From positions 1 through 38,015 of the forward strand of contig PFPK01000016.1 in assembly GCA_002793015.1 (NCBI GenBank): a stretch of DNA of 38,015 bases. Direction: 5' to 3'. The number at the start of each line of letters is the position of its first letter. Within the stretch, counting starts at the first letter, position 1. This document shows positions 9,139 through 17,378 of the stretch, piece after piece. Source of the DNA: Candidatus Magasanikbacteria bacterium CG_4_10_14_0_2_um_filter_37_12 (GTDB taxonomy: Bacteria > Patescibacteriota > Patescibacteriia > Magasanikbacterales > UBA922). The position numbers and the translations under genes were made by a program. The notes beneath the pieces were generated by a model, which made no database searches, was not told where the DNA came from, and saw only the letters and a list, made by a program, of their open reading frames with translations.

Positions 9139-10308
9139 TTAAAGTAAATTTATCCCACCGCTGTCTTCTTTCTTCAGCCAAAGCTCCAACCTCTTCAACT
9201 GATTTTTCCATTGAAAACTACTCTTGATCCTGTCCTTGGCATGATGCCCCAAATCAAAAGCAAATTTCTTATTGCGTAACAAATCTACAATTGTATTAAT
9301 TACTAAAAGATCACCTTTAAAAATATCCACTACCATACCAGTCTGAGTGTTTAACACCGCTTCCTCTACACCGCCACTTCGGCCTGCTACAGAAGGTAAA
9401 CCACAAGCTGCTGCTTCAAGAAATACCAGACCCAACCCTTCTTCTCTCCCTTCGTCAGGATGAGTAAGAAGTATAAATAAATCAGAAACGTAATAAAATT
9501 TTTTCAATTCACCATAAGGAACTTCTCCAACAAATCGGACTACATTTTGCAAATCTTTTTTTTGTATTTCTTTAAAAATTTCTTCTTTCTTTGGCCCATC
9601 ACCAACAATAATCCAGACTAAATGAGGTATGTGCTTTAAAATCTCTGGAATCATGCGAATAAGATGTGGAAATCCTTTGCCATCTGTTAGGCGTGCAACT
9701 GACAAAATTACTTGTTTTCCTTGAAGGGCATAGAGCGAACGTAATTTTTCCAACTCCTCTTTTGGTGGGCTAACCAACAAATCTTTGTTAGGGCATGGGT
9801 AAAGAACCAATGATTTATTTTCAAATTCTGGCAAGACACTCAAAAATCTATGCTGGAGGGACTGACTATTGAAGACCAGCTCCTCAGCATTATCCGCCAC
9901 CATCTTGACCATCTTACTTTTCCAAGCTGTTTTTCTACCAACTACCAAATCAGTGCCATGAGAAAAAAGCAAAAATGGAATTTTTAATAATTTTTTGATC
10001 ATTATTCCTACATAACCCACAGGAAGAATGTGGTGAACCATTATTATCTCAATTTTTTCTTTCTTAACAATCCACAATACTTGCCAAAATAACTTCAACC
10101 ATCTTGGCCAAACAAATTTTGGATAAAGTAATTTTTTTCTAATTATTTTATAACTCAAATTATTATCAAATTCTTTTTGCCTCTTATGCCTCGGTGCTAA
10201 TACCACCATCTTATTAGAATCAAAAGAAGACGCCATTTCATGAACATAAGTAGCAATGCCGCCGACTGTTGGCGGGTATTCAAAGGTAATAATTAGTGTT
10301 TTTTTCAT
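9139..10308 (-). CDS. Family 4 (GT-B) glycosyltransferase
   Basis: A 389-residue GT-B enzyme. The N-terminal glycine-rich loop is in TFEYPPTVGGIATYVHEMA; the acceptor domain has HGTDLVVGR; the C-terminal donor domain carries ILSVARLTDGKGFPHLI, WIIVGDGPKKEE and the E-x7-E region EEGLGLVFLEAAACGLPSVA followed by GGVEEAV. Members use nucleotide-sugar donors with retention of configuration. It sits between a flippase gene and a GT2 gene, which suggests assembly of a lipid-linked oligosaccharide on the cytoplasmic face of the membrane. The donor sugar cannot be read from sequence. Confidence 0.93.
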   Translation of the reverse strand: MKKTLIITFEYPPTVGGIATYVHEMASSFDSNKMVVLAPRHKRQKEFDNNLSYKIIRKKLLYPKFVWPRWLKLFWQVLWIVKKEKIEIIMVHHILPVGYVGIMIKKLLKIPFLLFSHGTDLVVGRKTAWKSKMVKMVADNAEELVFNSQSLQHRFLSVLPEFENKSLVLYPCPNKDLLVSPPKEELEKLRSLYALQGKQVILSVARLTDGKGFPHLIRMIPEILKHIPHLVWIIVGDGPKKEEIFKEIQKKDLQNVVRFVGEVPYGELKKFYYVSDLFILLTHPDEGREEGLGLVFLEAAACGLPSVAGRSGGVEEAVLNTQTGMVVDIFKGDLLVINTIVDLLRNKKFAFDLGHHAKDRIKSSFQWKNQLKRLELWLKKEDSGGINLL

Positions 10309-10361
10309 AGGGAGTTAAGTAGATAGTTGATAAGTAAATACTTTATGACTTTATAAACTTT

Positions 10362-11792
10362 TTACTTTCTAACTAATTCAAAAGCCTCTGTTAATTGTGA
10401 TTTGGTAACAGTTCTTGTAAAGTATAGCATCAAGGCATAGACAACGATACCCGCAACAATAGCGATAAAAAAACTCGTATACAAATTAGTATACCACACC
10501 GCTAACCCCATCACTCCAGCAGATAGCAAAATTTGTAATAAACTTTTAAAAATAAACCAATGAGAAATCTTGGTTATTTTTGGAACAACCAAATATCCGA
10601 AAACTGTCAAAAATAAATTACCAATAAAGGCTGCACTAGCTGCACCAACAATACCATAGTGAGGAATTAGGAATAGATTTAAAATAATATTAACAACCAT
10701 TACCACGCCAACTATTGTAGTCTGGATAACCTGTTTGTTGCAAGCATTGAGAAATGCACCAATAGGAAAACTGAGATAAGAAAAAATAAGACTAGTAATC
10801 AATATTTGTAATGGAAAAATGGATGCTCGATATTCTTCGGTATAGAGTTTAATAATAATATCCTCAGATAAAATAGCAATTCCTACTGCAATCGGGATGG
10901 CGATAATAAGCAGGTATTTAATCCCCCGCTCAAATATAAAAGAAAGTTTTGCTTTATCATAAGCAAAATATTCACTGAAACGAGGGTACATTGTAGCTAC
11001 CAAAGCAAGAGGTACAAACTGAAAAGCATAGGTAATTTTGTAAGGAATAGCATACCAACCAACGGCGATGTCTCCTGCTAATTTGGAAAGTAAAATAGAA
11101 TCAATATAAGAATAAACTCTGGCAAAAATCGCTGCCAAAGCAAATGGAATAGCAATCTTACCAATATATTTAAAAATCTCTGGATCGTATTTGGGAAGTA
11201 ATTTGATCTGATATTTTTTATAAAGAACAAAAGTAGCATAACAGACATTGAAAAAACTTGTGATTGTAAAAGCTAAAATCAAAAATATTATTGGGAAATC
11301 TAAGTAAAGAAAAATAGTACCTAGAACTAGGCTAATGGCTTGGCTACCAACAATGCTGATCGCTTCATACTTAAGATTCCCAATGGAACGCAAAACTCCA
11401 TAGATAGACAAATGAAGAGAATCAAAAAGCATTGTTACCGCTGAAAGATAAACAAGCTGTCTTGTCTCCACTGGATAGCCCATAATATTGATCAACACAA
11501 CAACACCAATATAAGACAAACCTGCAAGCACTATTTTTACTGACAAAATTGTTGAAAAATATGCCTGGATTTTTGTCTTCAACTTAGCTGATTCACGCAC
11601 CAAGACATTGGTTAAGCCAAGATCAACAAAAACTACAAAGATAGTAGTAAAAGACAGAGCAAAAAAATACTTACCAGTCCCAACAACTCCAATATGACGA
11701 GCAATGAGCGTAAAATAAACAAAGGCCACTAATTTCTGACCAACAGAGGCCATGGTCATAAAAGCAGCATTTTTAGCAATTCCAGTCTTCAT
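10362..11792 (-). CDS. Polysaccharide/oligosaccharide flippase (MOP superfamily)
   Basis: This 476-residue protein has about 12-14 hydrophobic segments spread over its whole length and the start typical of Wzx-type proteins (KNAAFMTMASVGQKLVAFVY). The later motif YSYIDSILLSKLAGDIAVGWY matches the conserved stretch seen in Wzx/MOP transporters. Such proteins move lipid-linked sugars across the cytoplasmic membrane. It is first in a minus-strand run with two glycosyltransferases, supporting export of a surface glycan. A TAAAAT box ends 10 bp before the ATG, so the transcript may have almost no leader, though the -35 region is weak. Confidence 0.9.
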   Translation of the reverse strand: MKTGIAKNAAFMTMASVGQKLVAFVYFTLIARHIGVVGTGKYFFALSFTTIFVVFVDLGLTNVLVRESAKLKTKIQAYFSTILSVKIVLAGLSYIGVVVLINIMGYPVETRQLVYLSAVTMLFDSLHLSIYGVLRSIGNLKYEAISIVGSQAISLVLGTIFLYLDFPIIFLILAFTITSFFNVCYATFVLYKKYQIKLLPKYDPEIFKYIGKIAIPFALAAIFARVYSYIDSILLSKLAGDIAVGWYAIPYKITYAFQFVPLALVATMYPRFSEYFAYDKAKLSFIFERGIKYLLIIAIPIAVGIAILSEDIIIKLYTEEYRASIFPLQILITSLIFSYLSFPIGAFLNACNKQVIQTTIVGVVMVVNIILNLFLIPHYGIVGAASAAFIGNLFLTVFGYLVVPKITKISHWFIFKSLLQILLSAGVMGLAVWYTNLYTSFFIAIVAGIVVYALMLYFTRTVTKSQLTEAFELVRK

Positions 11793-11935
11793 ATGTACTA
11801 TATTTTACGCTAAAATGAAGAAAAAAGAAAGGGATCTTTCTTTTAAAAGAATGTCTTCCTTGCTAAAGATTCTTCGTCTACGACTCAGAATGGCACCCTC
11901 ACTCAATGAGGTAATCTCGAACAAATACTAAAACA

Positions 11936-11965
11936 AAAAATTCACCAAATAAAATGGTGAATTTT
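11936..11965 (-). terminator. Rho-independent terminator of the ribosomal operon
   Basis: AAATTCACC and GGTGAATTT form a stem around a 9-base loop. On the minus strand a run of Ts follows, 13 bp after rpsI. Between this and the flippase start lie a CCTCA/TGAGG hairpin (near 11898) and a GAAAG/CTTTC hairpin (near 11833), with no gene. Confidence 0.85.
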
Positions 11966-11978
11966 GTACATTCGTATG

Positions 11979-12383
11979 CTATCTCTTCTTCCACTGTCGG
12001 CCCCTTCTAGCTTTCCTGAAACCTGGTTTCTTTCTTTCTTTGACACGCGAATCGCGAGTGAGATATCCTTCGACTTTGAGAAGTGGTTTGAAATCTTCGT
12101 TCCATTTGACAAGAGCACGGGCAATACCATGACGAACTGCATCAGCTTGCCCATGAACGCCGCCACCAGTAACTTTAACAGACACATCAAAATCTTTATC
12201 CTTTCCAACGACCTCAAGCGGACTTGTGACTTTTTTTTGTAAAATAAGAATTGGAAAAAAGTCTGTCAATTCCCGATCATTGATCAAGATATTACCTTTT
12301 CCAAGAGTGATACGAACCCTGGCTGAAGCTTGTTTTCTTCGGCCTACGGCTCTTTCTGTTGTTTCAGTCTTTTTTTCTACCAT
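11979..12383 (-). CDS. rpsI: 30S ribosomal protein uS9
   Basis: The 134-residue sequence has the S9 pattern GRRKQASARVRI, VTGGGVHGQADAVRHGIARAL, and the basic C-terminal tail ending RKARRGRQWKKR that reaches the ribosomal P site. It is the last gene of the operon, after rplM, in the conserved rplM-rpsI order. Its acidic N-terminus VEKKTETTERAV is a short extension. A strong terminator follows. Confidence 0.97.
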   Translation of the reverse strand: MVEKKTETTERAVGRRKQASARVRITLGKGNILINDRELTDFFPILILQKKVTSPLEVVGKDKDFDVSVKVTGGGVHGQADAVRHGIARALVKWNEDFKPLLKVEGYLTRDSRVKERKKPGFRKARRGRQWKKR

Positions 12384-12484
12384 ATTTATTAGTTTTCTTC
12401 TCCATATTACCGGAGGGTATATAATACTAGTCTAATCGTAATAAAAACCATCGGTGAAAAAATTTTCGTCCCAATCAAATCTTG

Positions 12485-12850
12485 TTAAGACTTGATTACC
12501 AATCTTTTCATCATTTCATCACGAAGCCTATTCTTTGGAAGCATACCATAGACTGCACGACGAATTACTTCTCCTGGATCATTATCAAATATTTTCTTCA
12601 TTGGGGTACGTCTAATTCCTCCTGGATACATAGTGTGATGATAATAATCTTTTTGTACCAATTTATCTCCAGTAAATTTAACTTGAGAAGCATTTATGAT
12701 TGTTACAATACCACCCCTATCAATATGTGGAGAAAAATCTGGCTTGTCTTTTCCGCGCAAAACCATAGCAATCTTACTAGCTAACCGACCGACTGCCTGT
12801 CCAGTGGCGTCGATTTCATGTTTTTCACGTTTTATTTCTTGGTTATTCAT
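12485..12850 (-). CDS. rplM: 50S ribosomal protein uL13
   Basis: L13 is an early-assembly protein of the large subunit. Visible motifs are WxxxDA-like HEIDATGQAVGRLASKIA, then LRGKDKPDFSPHID, the YYHHTMYPGG block and PMKKIFDNDPGEVIRRAVYGMLPKNR. At 121 residues it is somewhat shorter than the roughly 140 of other bacteria, with little after the MLPKN motif. It lies between rplQ and rpsI; the 101-bp spacer to rpsI has AT-rich sequence and no clear structure. Confidence 0.97.
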   Translation of the reverse strand: MNNQEIKREKHEIDATGQAVGRLASKIAMVLRGKDKPDFSPHIDRGGIVTIINASQVKFTGDKLVQKDYYHHTMYPGGIRRTPMKKIFDNDPGEVIRRAVYGMLPKNRLRDEMMKRLVIKS

Positions 12851-12876
12851 ACTAAAAATCTAAAAATTCTGAAACT

Positions 12877-13227
12877 TTATATAAATTCAATTCTGACTTT
12901 TTCTGCACCGTCGTTTGGTCGATAACCAATATTGGTAATTCTAGTATAGCCGCCTGGTCGCTCTTTATAACGAGGACCAATCTCATCCATGAGTTTGTTG
13001 ACAACTTTGTCAGTAAACAATGCGGAAATAAGACGACGTCTACTTACCAGGTCGCCTTTTTTTGCCTTTGTAACCAACGGCTCAACAAAAGTCTTCAAAG
13101 CTTTGGCTTTGGCTTTGGTGGTCACAATACTGTCATGCAATACCAAACTCTCAGCCAGGCTTTTCATCAAAGCCACTCTTTGTGCTCTTTGTCGTCCTAA
13201 TGTATTTTTTTTGATTCTGTGTCTCAT
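12877..13227 (-). CDS. rplQ: 50S ribosomal protein bL17
   Basis: Characteristic L17 segments are the start MRHRIKKNTLGRQRAQRVAL, the LVLHDSIVTTKAKAKALK block and the C-terminal GGYTRITNIGYRPNDGAEKV. Length 116 is normal. It starts 18 bp after rpoA stops, the near-universal rpoA-rplQ pair, and so is expressed with the polymerase subunit. No Shine-Dalgarno sequence is visible upstream (ATAGACTATAT). Confidence 0.97.
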   Translation of the reverse strand: MRHRIKKNTLGRQRAQRVALMKSLAESLVLHDSIVTTKAKAKALKTFVEPLVTKAKKGDLVSRRRLISALFTDKVVNKLMDEIGPRYKERPGGYTRITNIGYRPNDGAEKVRIEFI

Positions 13228-13245
13228 ATATAGTCTATCTAATAT

Positions 13246-13986
13246 TTATTCTTCTGTTTCTTCAACTTCAGTACTTCTTTCTGTTTTTGAATCTTCTGGA
13301 GTATTATCCAAAATCAAAGCAAAATGTTGCATCAAAATTTGAGTAGCTTGCGTAACAGCCTCTTTTGGAGTAATTGTCCCGTTTGTCTCAATTGTTAAAG
13401 TAAGTTTTTCAAAATTTGTGACATCCCCTACACGAGTCATTTCCACTTTATATCCAACATCACGGATAGGTGTGTAAAGAGAATCAATAGCAATTGTCCC
13501 AATATCCAAATTTTTTGTTTCTTTTTGTGATGTGGATACATAACCACGTCCATGGCCAATCGTAATCTCCATAACAAATTCTTTTTTGCTATCTGTAATA
13601 TTGGCAATTACCAGCTCTGGATTGGCAATTTCTATATCGGAATTTTTTTCAAAATCTGCTGCAGTAACAGTACCTGCACCCTTCTTACGAAGGGTAAGAA
13701 CGACTTGTTCGTCAGAATATGAACGAACAGCAAGTTGTTTTAGATTCAAAATAATTTCCACCACATCTTCTTGGATCCCTTCGACTGCAGAAAATTCATG
13801 TTGTACACCATCAATCTTGATTGATTCTACTGCTGCTCCAGGAAGTGAAGATAAAAGCACACGACGCAAAGCATTCCCAAGAGTAGTACCATATCCCTGA
13901 TGACATGGTGAGATCACCATTTCACCAACATTGGTACGGTCTGTGTCAAAAAATTCAATGGCTGATGGGAGTATAATTTGTTCCAT
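13246..13986 (-). CDS. rpoA: RNA polymerase alpha subunit lacking the C-terminal domain
   Basis: The N-terminal dimerisation domain that nucleates polymerase assembly is intact: GYGTTLGNALRRVLLSSLPG, the EFSAVEGIQEDVVEIILNLK region and the GHGRGYVS motif. The protein ends at residue 246 with an acidic tail (EDSKTERSTEVEETEE). Typical bacterial alpha subunits are about 310-330 residues, with a C-terminal helix-hairpin-helix domain that binds UP elements and activators. That domain is missing, and rplQ starts only 18 bp later, so no remnant is encoded downstream. A truncation by sequencing error seems unlikely because there is no room for the domain. Confidence 0.96.
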   Translation of the reverse strand: MEQIILPSAIEFFDTDRTNVGEMVISPCHQGYGTTLGNALRRVLLSSLPGAAVESIKIDGVQHEFSAVEGIQEDVVEIILNLKQLAVRSYSDEQVVLTLRKKGAGTVTAADFEKNSDIEIANPELVIANITDSKKEFVMEITIGHGRGYVSTSQKETKNLDIGTIAIDSLYTPIRDVGYKVEMTRVGDVTNFEKLTLTIETNGTITPKEAVTQATQILMQHFALILDNTPEDSKTERSTEVEETEE

Positions 13987-14002
13987 AGAATGTCGTGTTT
14001 AT

Positions 14003-14018
14003 GACGGAGAGCTCCGTC
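14003..14018. repeat. Perfect palindrome in the rpsD-rpoA spacer
   Basis: GACGGAGAGCTCCGTC has 7-bp complementary arms with almost no loop and no following T run. It is not a terminator; it could be an RNA processing or pausing hairpin in the rpsD-rpoA leader. Confidence 0.5.
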
Positions 14019-14040
14019 GTGGATGACAGGCGAACACTAT

Positions 14041-14661
14041 CTATCTAGTAGAGTAGTATTCAATAATAAGTGTGACATCAAAAATTTTATCCAGATCTTC
14101 CTCTACTGGCTTGCTAACAACCTTACCTTCCTTCTTGATTGGATCTACTACCAACCATGATGGTGTTGTGGCTTGCGAAAGTCTATCTGTAATGTCATGA
14201 AAAAGAGATTTTTTTGCTTTGTTATCTTTTATTTTTACTACGTCACCGACCTTAACAAGATAAGATGGAATACCAATTTTTTTATCATTAACAGTGAACA
14301 TGCCATGATTAACAAACTGTCGTGCTTGGGCTCTAGTAATGGCAAAACCCATACGATAGACCACATTATCTAGACGGGCTTCCAAAATTTCTTGTAAATT
14401 GCGTCCTGAATCTCCTTCACGACGGTTGGCTTCATTAGCATAGGAACGAAATTGTCTTTCACGAAGACCATAGATAAATTTGGCTTTCTGTTTTTCAACC
14501 AGTTGTTTTCCATAACTAGACAAAGACTTTGGTCGTGTTGCACCATGCACACCTGGACGTTGAGTAAGACGTCTAGACACTTTAGCAGCGTTAGTCTTCA
14601 GACCAAGGTTAACTCCGAATCTTCTAGCAATTTTATTTTTTGGACCAATATATCTTCCCAT
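14041..14661 (-). CDS. rpsD: 30S ribosomal protein uS4
   Basis: S4 nucleates 16S rRNA folding. The sequence begins MGRYIGPKNKIARRFGVNLG and carries RPGVHGATRPKSLSSYGKQL, KQKAKFIYGLRERQFRSYAN and the S4 RNA-binding domain LDNVVYRMGFAITRAQARQF followed by VNHGMFTVNDKK. The 206 residues match the family; the zinc-binding cysteines of some S4 proteins are absent. It stands between rpsK and rpoA, the usual order. In many bacteria S4 also represses its own operon, but no binding structure is evident here. Confidence 0.97.
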   Translation of the reverse strand: MGRYIGPKNKIARRFGVNLGLKTNAAKVSRRLTQRPGVHGATRPKSLSSYGKQLVEKQKAKFIYGLRERQFRSYANEANRREGDSGRNLQEILEARLDNVVYRMGFAITRAQARQFVNHGMFTVNDKKIGIPSYLVKVGDVVKIKDNKAKKSLFHDITDRLSQATTPSWLVVDPIKKEGKVVSKPVEEDLDKIFDVTLIIEYYSTR

Positions 14662-14671
14662 AATTTTATTT

Positions 14672-14722
14672 AATACTAATATATATACTAATTCATGCTA
14701 ATGATACTAATAAATACTAATT
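14672..14722. repeat. ATACTAAT repeat cluster in the rpsK-rpsD spacer
   Basis: Five ATACTAAT-like words (one reads ATGCTAAT) lie within about 50 bp, spaced 9-12 bp apart, directly upstream of rpsD. The 130-bp spacer has no gene and is otherwise AT-rich filler. Confidence 0.65.
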
Positions 14723-14791
14723 TTGATACCTCTAACTATTTATATTTATTTGTATCATTCGTACTATTAGTATATTGCATCATAATCATAT

Positions 14792-15187
14792 TTATACTCG
14801 TCGTCTCTTCGGAGCACGACAACCATTGTGTGGAACTGGAGTAACATCTTTAATGGACAAAACTTGCAAACCATTGGCATTAAGACCACGGATTGCCCCT
14901 TCACGTCCCCCGCCAATTCCTTTGACAAAAACATGAACTTCCTTAAGTCCACAGGCTTTTGCTAATTCAGTCACTTTTTTTACTACTTGTCCGGCAGCAT
15001 ATGGCGTAGCCTTTTTTGGCCCTTTGAACCCGACCATACCAGCACTGGCCCAAGCCAAGACGTCACCATTTGGATCAGTAAGACTGACAATAGTATTATT
15101 GAAAGTAGCTTGAACATAAGCTCGCCCACTACTAACTAGCTTTTGGACTTTCTTTTTCTTTTTTATTATTTTGGTTGGCTTAGCCAT
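14792..15187 (-). CDS. rpsK: 30S ribosomal protein uS11
   Basis: S11 lines the mRNA exit platform. The pattern [40 protein letters not shown] and [17 protein letters not shown] is diagnostic. I start at MAKPTK (ATG at 15187) because it matches family N-termini; the ORF-track start at 15202 adds five residues. It starts 18 bp after rpsM stops. No Shine-Dalgarno sequence is evident (TTTACACAGTTATG). Confidence 0.97.
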   Translation of the reverse strand: MAKPTKIIKKKKKVQKLVSSGRAYVQATFNNTIVSLTDPNGDVLAWASAGMVGFKGPKKATPYAAGQVVKKVTELAKACGLKEVHVFVKGIGGGREGAIRGLNANGLQVLSIKDVTPVPHNGCRAPKRRRV

Positions 15188-15205
15188 AACTGTGTAAATC
15201 AATTT

Positions 15206-15592
15206 TTATGTCTTTTGTGCGTCAGGTTTTTTACCACTTGTTGCTTTATTACGAATATTGCCACGAGTAGTTCGAGAATTTGTTTTAGTTCTTTGACCAC
15301 GTGTTGGCAAACGCTTGGCATGTCTTGAGCCACGATAAGATTTTATATCTTTCAAACGCTTGATATTAGCGTCTACTTCACGACGTAAATCACCTTCTGT
15401 TTTGTACTGTTTTTCAATAATATTACGAAGTAAATCTTCTTGTTTTTGAGTAAGATCTTTGACCCGTGTAGAACCATCGATCTTGGTAGCTTCAATAACT
15501 TTTTTGGCAATAGCATTACCAATACCTTTAACATAGGTGATGGCAACAATCACTCGTTTTTGTTTTGGAATGTCTACACCTGATACTCTCAT
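15206..15592 (-). CDS. rpsM: 30S ribosomal protein uS13
   Basis: S13 contacts the large subunit and P-site tRNA at the head of the small subunit. It begins MRVSGVDIPKQKRVIVAITY and has KGIGNAIAKKV, the RREVDANIKRLKDIKSYRGS block and RHAKRLPTRGQRTKTNSRTT. Length 128 is typical. The upstream AAGTATCAAAATAT contains no Shine-Dalgarno motif. It lies between rpmJ and rpsK as in most bacteria. Confidence 0.97.
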   Translation of the reverse strand: MRVSGVDIPKQKRVIVAITYVKGIGNAIAKKVIEATKIDGSTRVKDLTQKQEDLLRNIIEKQYKTEGDLRREVDANIKRLKDIKSYRGSRHAKRLPTRGQRTKTNSRTTRGNIRNKATSGKKPDAQKT

Positions 15593-15604
15593 ATATTTTG
15601 ATAC

Positions 15605-15742
15605 TTAAGCTGATTTTTTACGTTTTTTTGTACCTTGACACTGTTTATGTCTTGGATTTTCACAAATACAATGAACAACACCGCTTCTTCGTACGATCTT
15701 GCATTTTACGCAAATTTTCTTGACTGAGGCTCTGTTCTTCAT
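15605..15742 (-). CDS. rpmJ: 50S ribosomal protein bL36, with short C-terminal extension
   Basis: This 45-residue gene is too short for the ORF track. It reads [20 protein letters not shown], then [17 protein letters not shown] and a basic tail TKKRKKSA. The CxxC, Cys and His ligands of the zinc ribbon are present. Usual L36 proteins are 37-38 residues and stop after KQRQG, so eight residues are added here and an extra cysteine replaces the arginine of KQRQG. Position between infA and rpsM is conserved in bacteria. Confidence 0.96.
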   Translation of the reverse strand: MKNRASVKKICVKCKIVRRSGVVHCICENPRHKQCQGTKKRKKSA

Positions 15743-15939
15743 AATTTTTATGAATCAATATCACAAATTGATATCAAATTTTTCAAAACTGTGCATACAC
15801 TTACCCTACAAGATTTCAAGCAAAGCAGGAGGTAAACAAAAATACCAACCACTGTCGCGATATCGATGCTTTTCCTAATGACAGATCGGCCTATTCGCAG
15901 GAAAATGCTCCACCACACTGGTTGATATTTTTTATATTT
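15743..15939 (-). other. Possible structured leader between infA and rpmJ
   Basis: This 197-bp spacer inside a tight operon has no ORF I can support. On the minus strand GCATTTTCCT and AGGAAAAGC can pair around a GC-richer core, and a second stem (ATCAAT/ATTGAT) lies just before rpmJ. It is less AT-rich than other spacers here. A regulatory leader or small RNA is possible, but it matches no family I know. Confidence 0.35.
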
Positions 15940-16158
15940 TTAGAAACGATAGGTAATTCGTCCTTTGGTAAGATCATAAGTACTCATTTCTACCCTAACT
16001 TCATCCCCTACGCTCAGCCGAATATTGAACTTTCTCATCTTTCCTGCTATGGTAGCAATAACTTCATGATCATTCTCCAAACGAACTCGAAATTTGGCAC
16101 CTGGCAGAGCCTCATCTACGACTCCACGAACCTCTATAATATCATCTTTTTTTGCCAT
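15940..16158 (-). CDS. infA: Translation initiation factor IF-1
   Basis: IF-1 binds the ribosomal A site during initiation. The 72-residue OB-fold protein begins [20 protein letters not shown] and has [35 protein letters not shown] and the ending [11 protein letters not shown], all canonical. It is the first gene of the ribosomal operon; a strong promoter lies about 110 bp upstream. There is no Shine-Dalgarno sequence (AAAAGCAAACATTC). Confidence 0.98.
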   Translation of the reverse strand: MAKKDDIIEVRGVVDEALPGAKFRVRLENDHEVIATIAGKMRKFNIRLSVGDEVRVEMSTYDLTKGRITYRF

Positions 16159-16277
16159 GAATGTTTGCTTTTAATCCCAACCTGAGTCAGGACAAGAATT
16201 AACCCTAGATATTACAACCTGGAAACAAATATTATTGTCTTCCGTAATGTTGTTACAAAAACATTAATTCTGGACGT

Positions 16278-16306
16278 ATTTTACATGACAAACGATTATC
16301 TGTCAA
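16278..16306 (-). promoter_or_regulatory. Promoter of the infA ribosomal operon
   Basis: On the minus strand consensus TTGACA (16306-16301) is followed after 17 bp by TAAAAT (16283-16278). It drives transcription toward infA with a predicted leader of about 110 nt. Confidence 0.8.
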
Positions 16307-16517
16307 GTATAAATACTCCAGCTAATAACAAGACTTACTAGGCTCAGTATAGCAAATATTTTGCATTCTGAAAAGTCTTATCATACTTTTTTGCCAAGTT
16401 ATACACAGCTATCAAGCTGAGGACAACGAAAAATTTATGTATGATAACAATAGTCTGCTAGGCAAAATAGATAATAATCTGCTATGATATATCTATCCAA
16501 TAATCGACTTAAAAAGT
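16307..16517. other. Divergent intergenic region
   Basis: The 359-bp gap between infA and the winged-helix gene holds the infA promoter plus this remainder. It contains one DnaA-box-like TTATACACA (16404-16412), a GCAAA-TAT-TTTGC dyad (near 16349), and two direct copies of a TARTCTGCTA word (near 16450 and 16477) just upstream of the plus-strand gene. TATGAT near 16484 may be its -10 box. No gene is seen. Confidence 0.4.
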
Positions 16518-17378
16518 ATGCTATTAGGATCAAAACAAGACATCCAAGAACACATTGTTTTTTTGTTATCTAACTGTAGTAGATTGAGTGCAAAAAAAAT
16601 TCAAAAAAAACTAGATACTAGTAAAGTCAAAGCCACTGTCCAAGGTATTTATAGGGCACTAAGGTGTCTACAAGAAGATGGAGTAATCACCAAAGAAAAG
16701 CAGGCCTACAGCCTCAGAACTCCATGGATCCTAGACCTCGCCAAACTACTAGACACAATGGAAAATACGTATTTAGACCAAGACTACCACGATCTATTGT
16801 TGCCTAACCAAAAAAAAGAAAAACGTGTCTGGTATTTCACTAACATGCTCCAAATGAATAATTTTTGGTCACAATTGCTCATCATTATGGCCAACAAATC
16901 TAAGACAGGAATTGCCCTTAGTTACTGTCCGCATACATGGTTCGAGAACCTCCAAATTAATCAAGAAAGCCAATACAGACGAAACTATTTTAGTCTTGTC
17001 AAACAATTTTCTATTGTGGGAAGTAATTTTTTTCTTGATAAATATACTGTGTCCAAAAGACCGAACCAAAAAGATCAAGAAGAAACATACATATCTGTCA
17101 AAGCCAAAGAGATTATAAAAAACCCAAACTTATATATAGACGTGATAGACGATATAGTTTTAGAAATAAAATTTGATAAAAGAAGCACCAATTTGGTTGA
17201 AGACTGCTACAAAATGATTGAAAATGAAAAAGATATTGACAAAATATTATCTTGTATTCTAAAACAAAAAAATAAAATAAAAGTTACTCTACAAAAAAAT
17301 CAGAAAAAAGCTGAATGTTATTATAAAAAATTTGAAAAAATCTTTGGACCACTAAAAAAAATAAATGAAATTATTTAG
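16518..17378 (+). CDS. Winged-helix-domain protein of unknown function
   Basis: I do not recognise the full 286-residue protein. Residues about 1-75 look like a winged helix: DIQEHIVFLLSNCSRLSAKK, then IYRALRCLQEDGVITKEKQA and YSLRTPWI, similar to MarR/TrmB-like wings that read DNA. The remainder is not a known regulator domain to me; it has an aromatic patch (RVWYFTNMLQMNNFWSQL), a C-P-H-T-W motif and a long lysine-rich helical end. It could be a ligand-responsive repressor. It is the only plus-strand gene of the left half and overlaps the convergent methyltransferase gene by 8 bp. Upstream direct repeats could be its own operator. Confidence 0.65.
   Translation: MLLGSKQDIQEHIVFLLSNCSRLSAKKIQKKLDTSKVKATVQGIYRALRCLQEDGVITKEKQAYSLRTPWILDLAKLLDTMENTYLDQDYHDLLLPNQKKEKRVWYFTNMLQMNNFWSQLLIIMANKSKTGIALSYCPHTWFENLQINQESQYRRNYFSLVKQFSIVGSNFFLDKYTVSKRPNQKDQEETYISVKAKEIIKNPNLYIDVIDDIVLEIKFDKRSTNLVEDCYKMIENEKDIDKILSCILKQKNKIKVTLQKNQKKAECYYKKFEKIFGPLKKINEII

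Noticed and set aside
16404-16412. DnaA-box-like TTATACACA near infA
   Set aside because: Only one good copy; no cluster, no dnaA or dnaN nearby, so no support for a replication origin.
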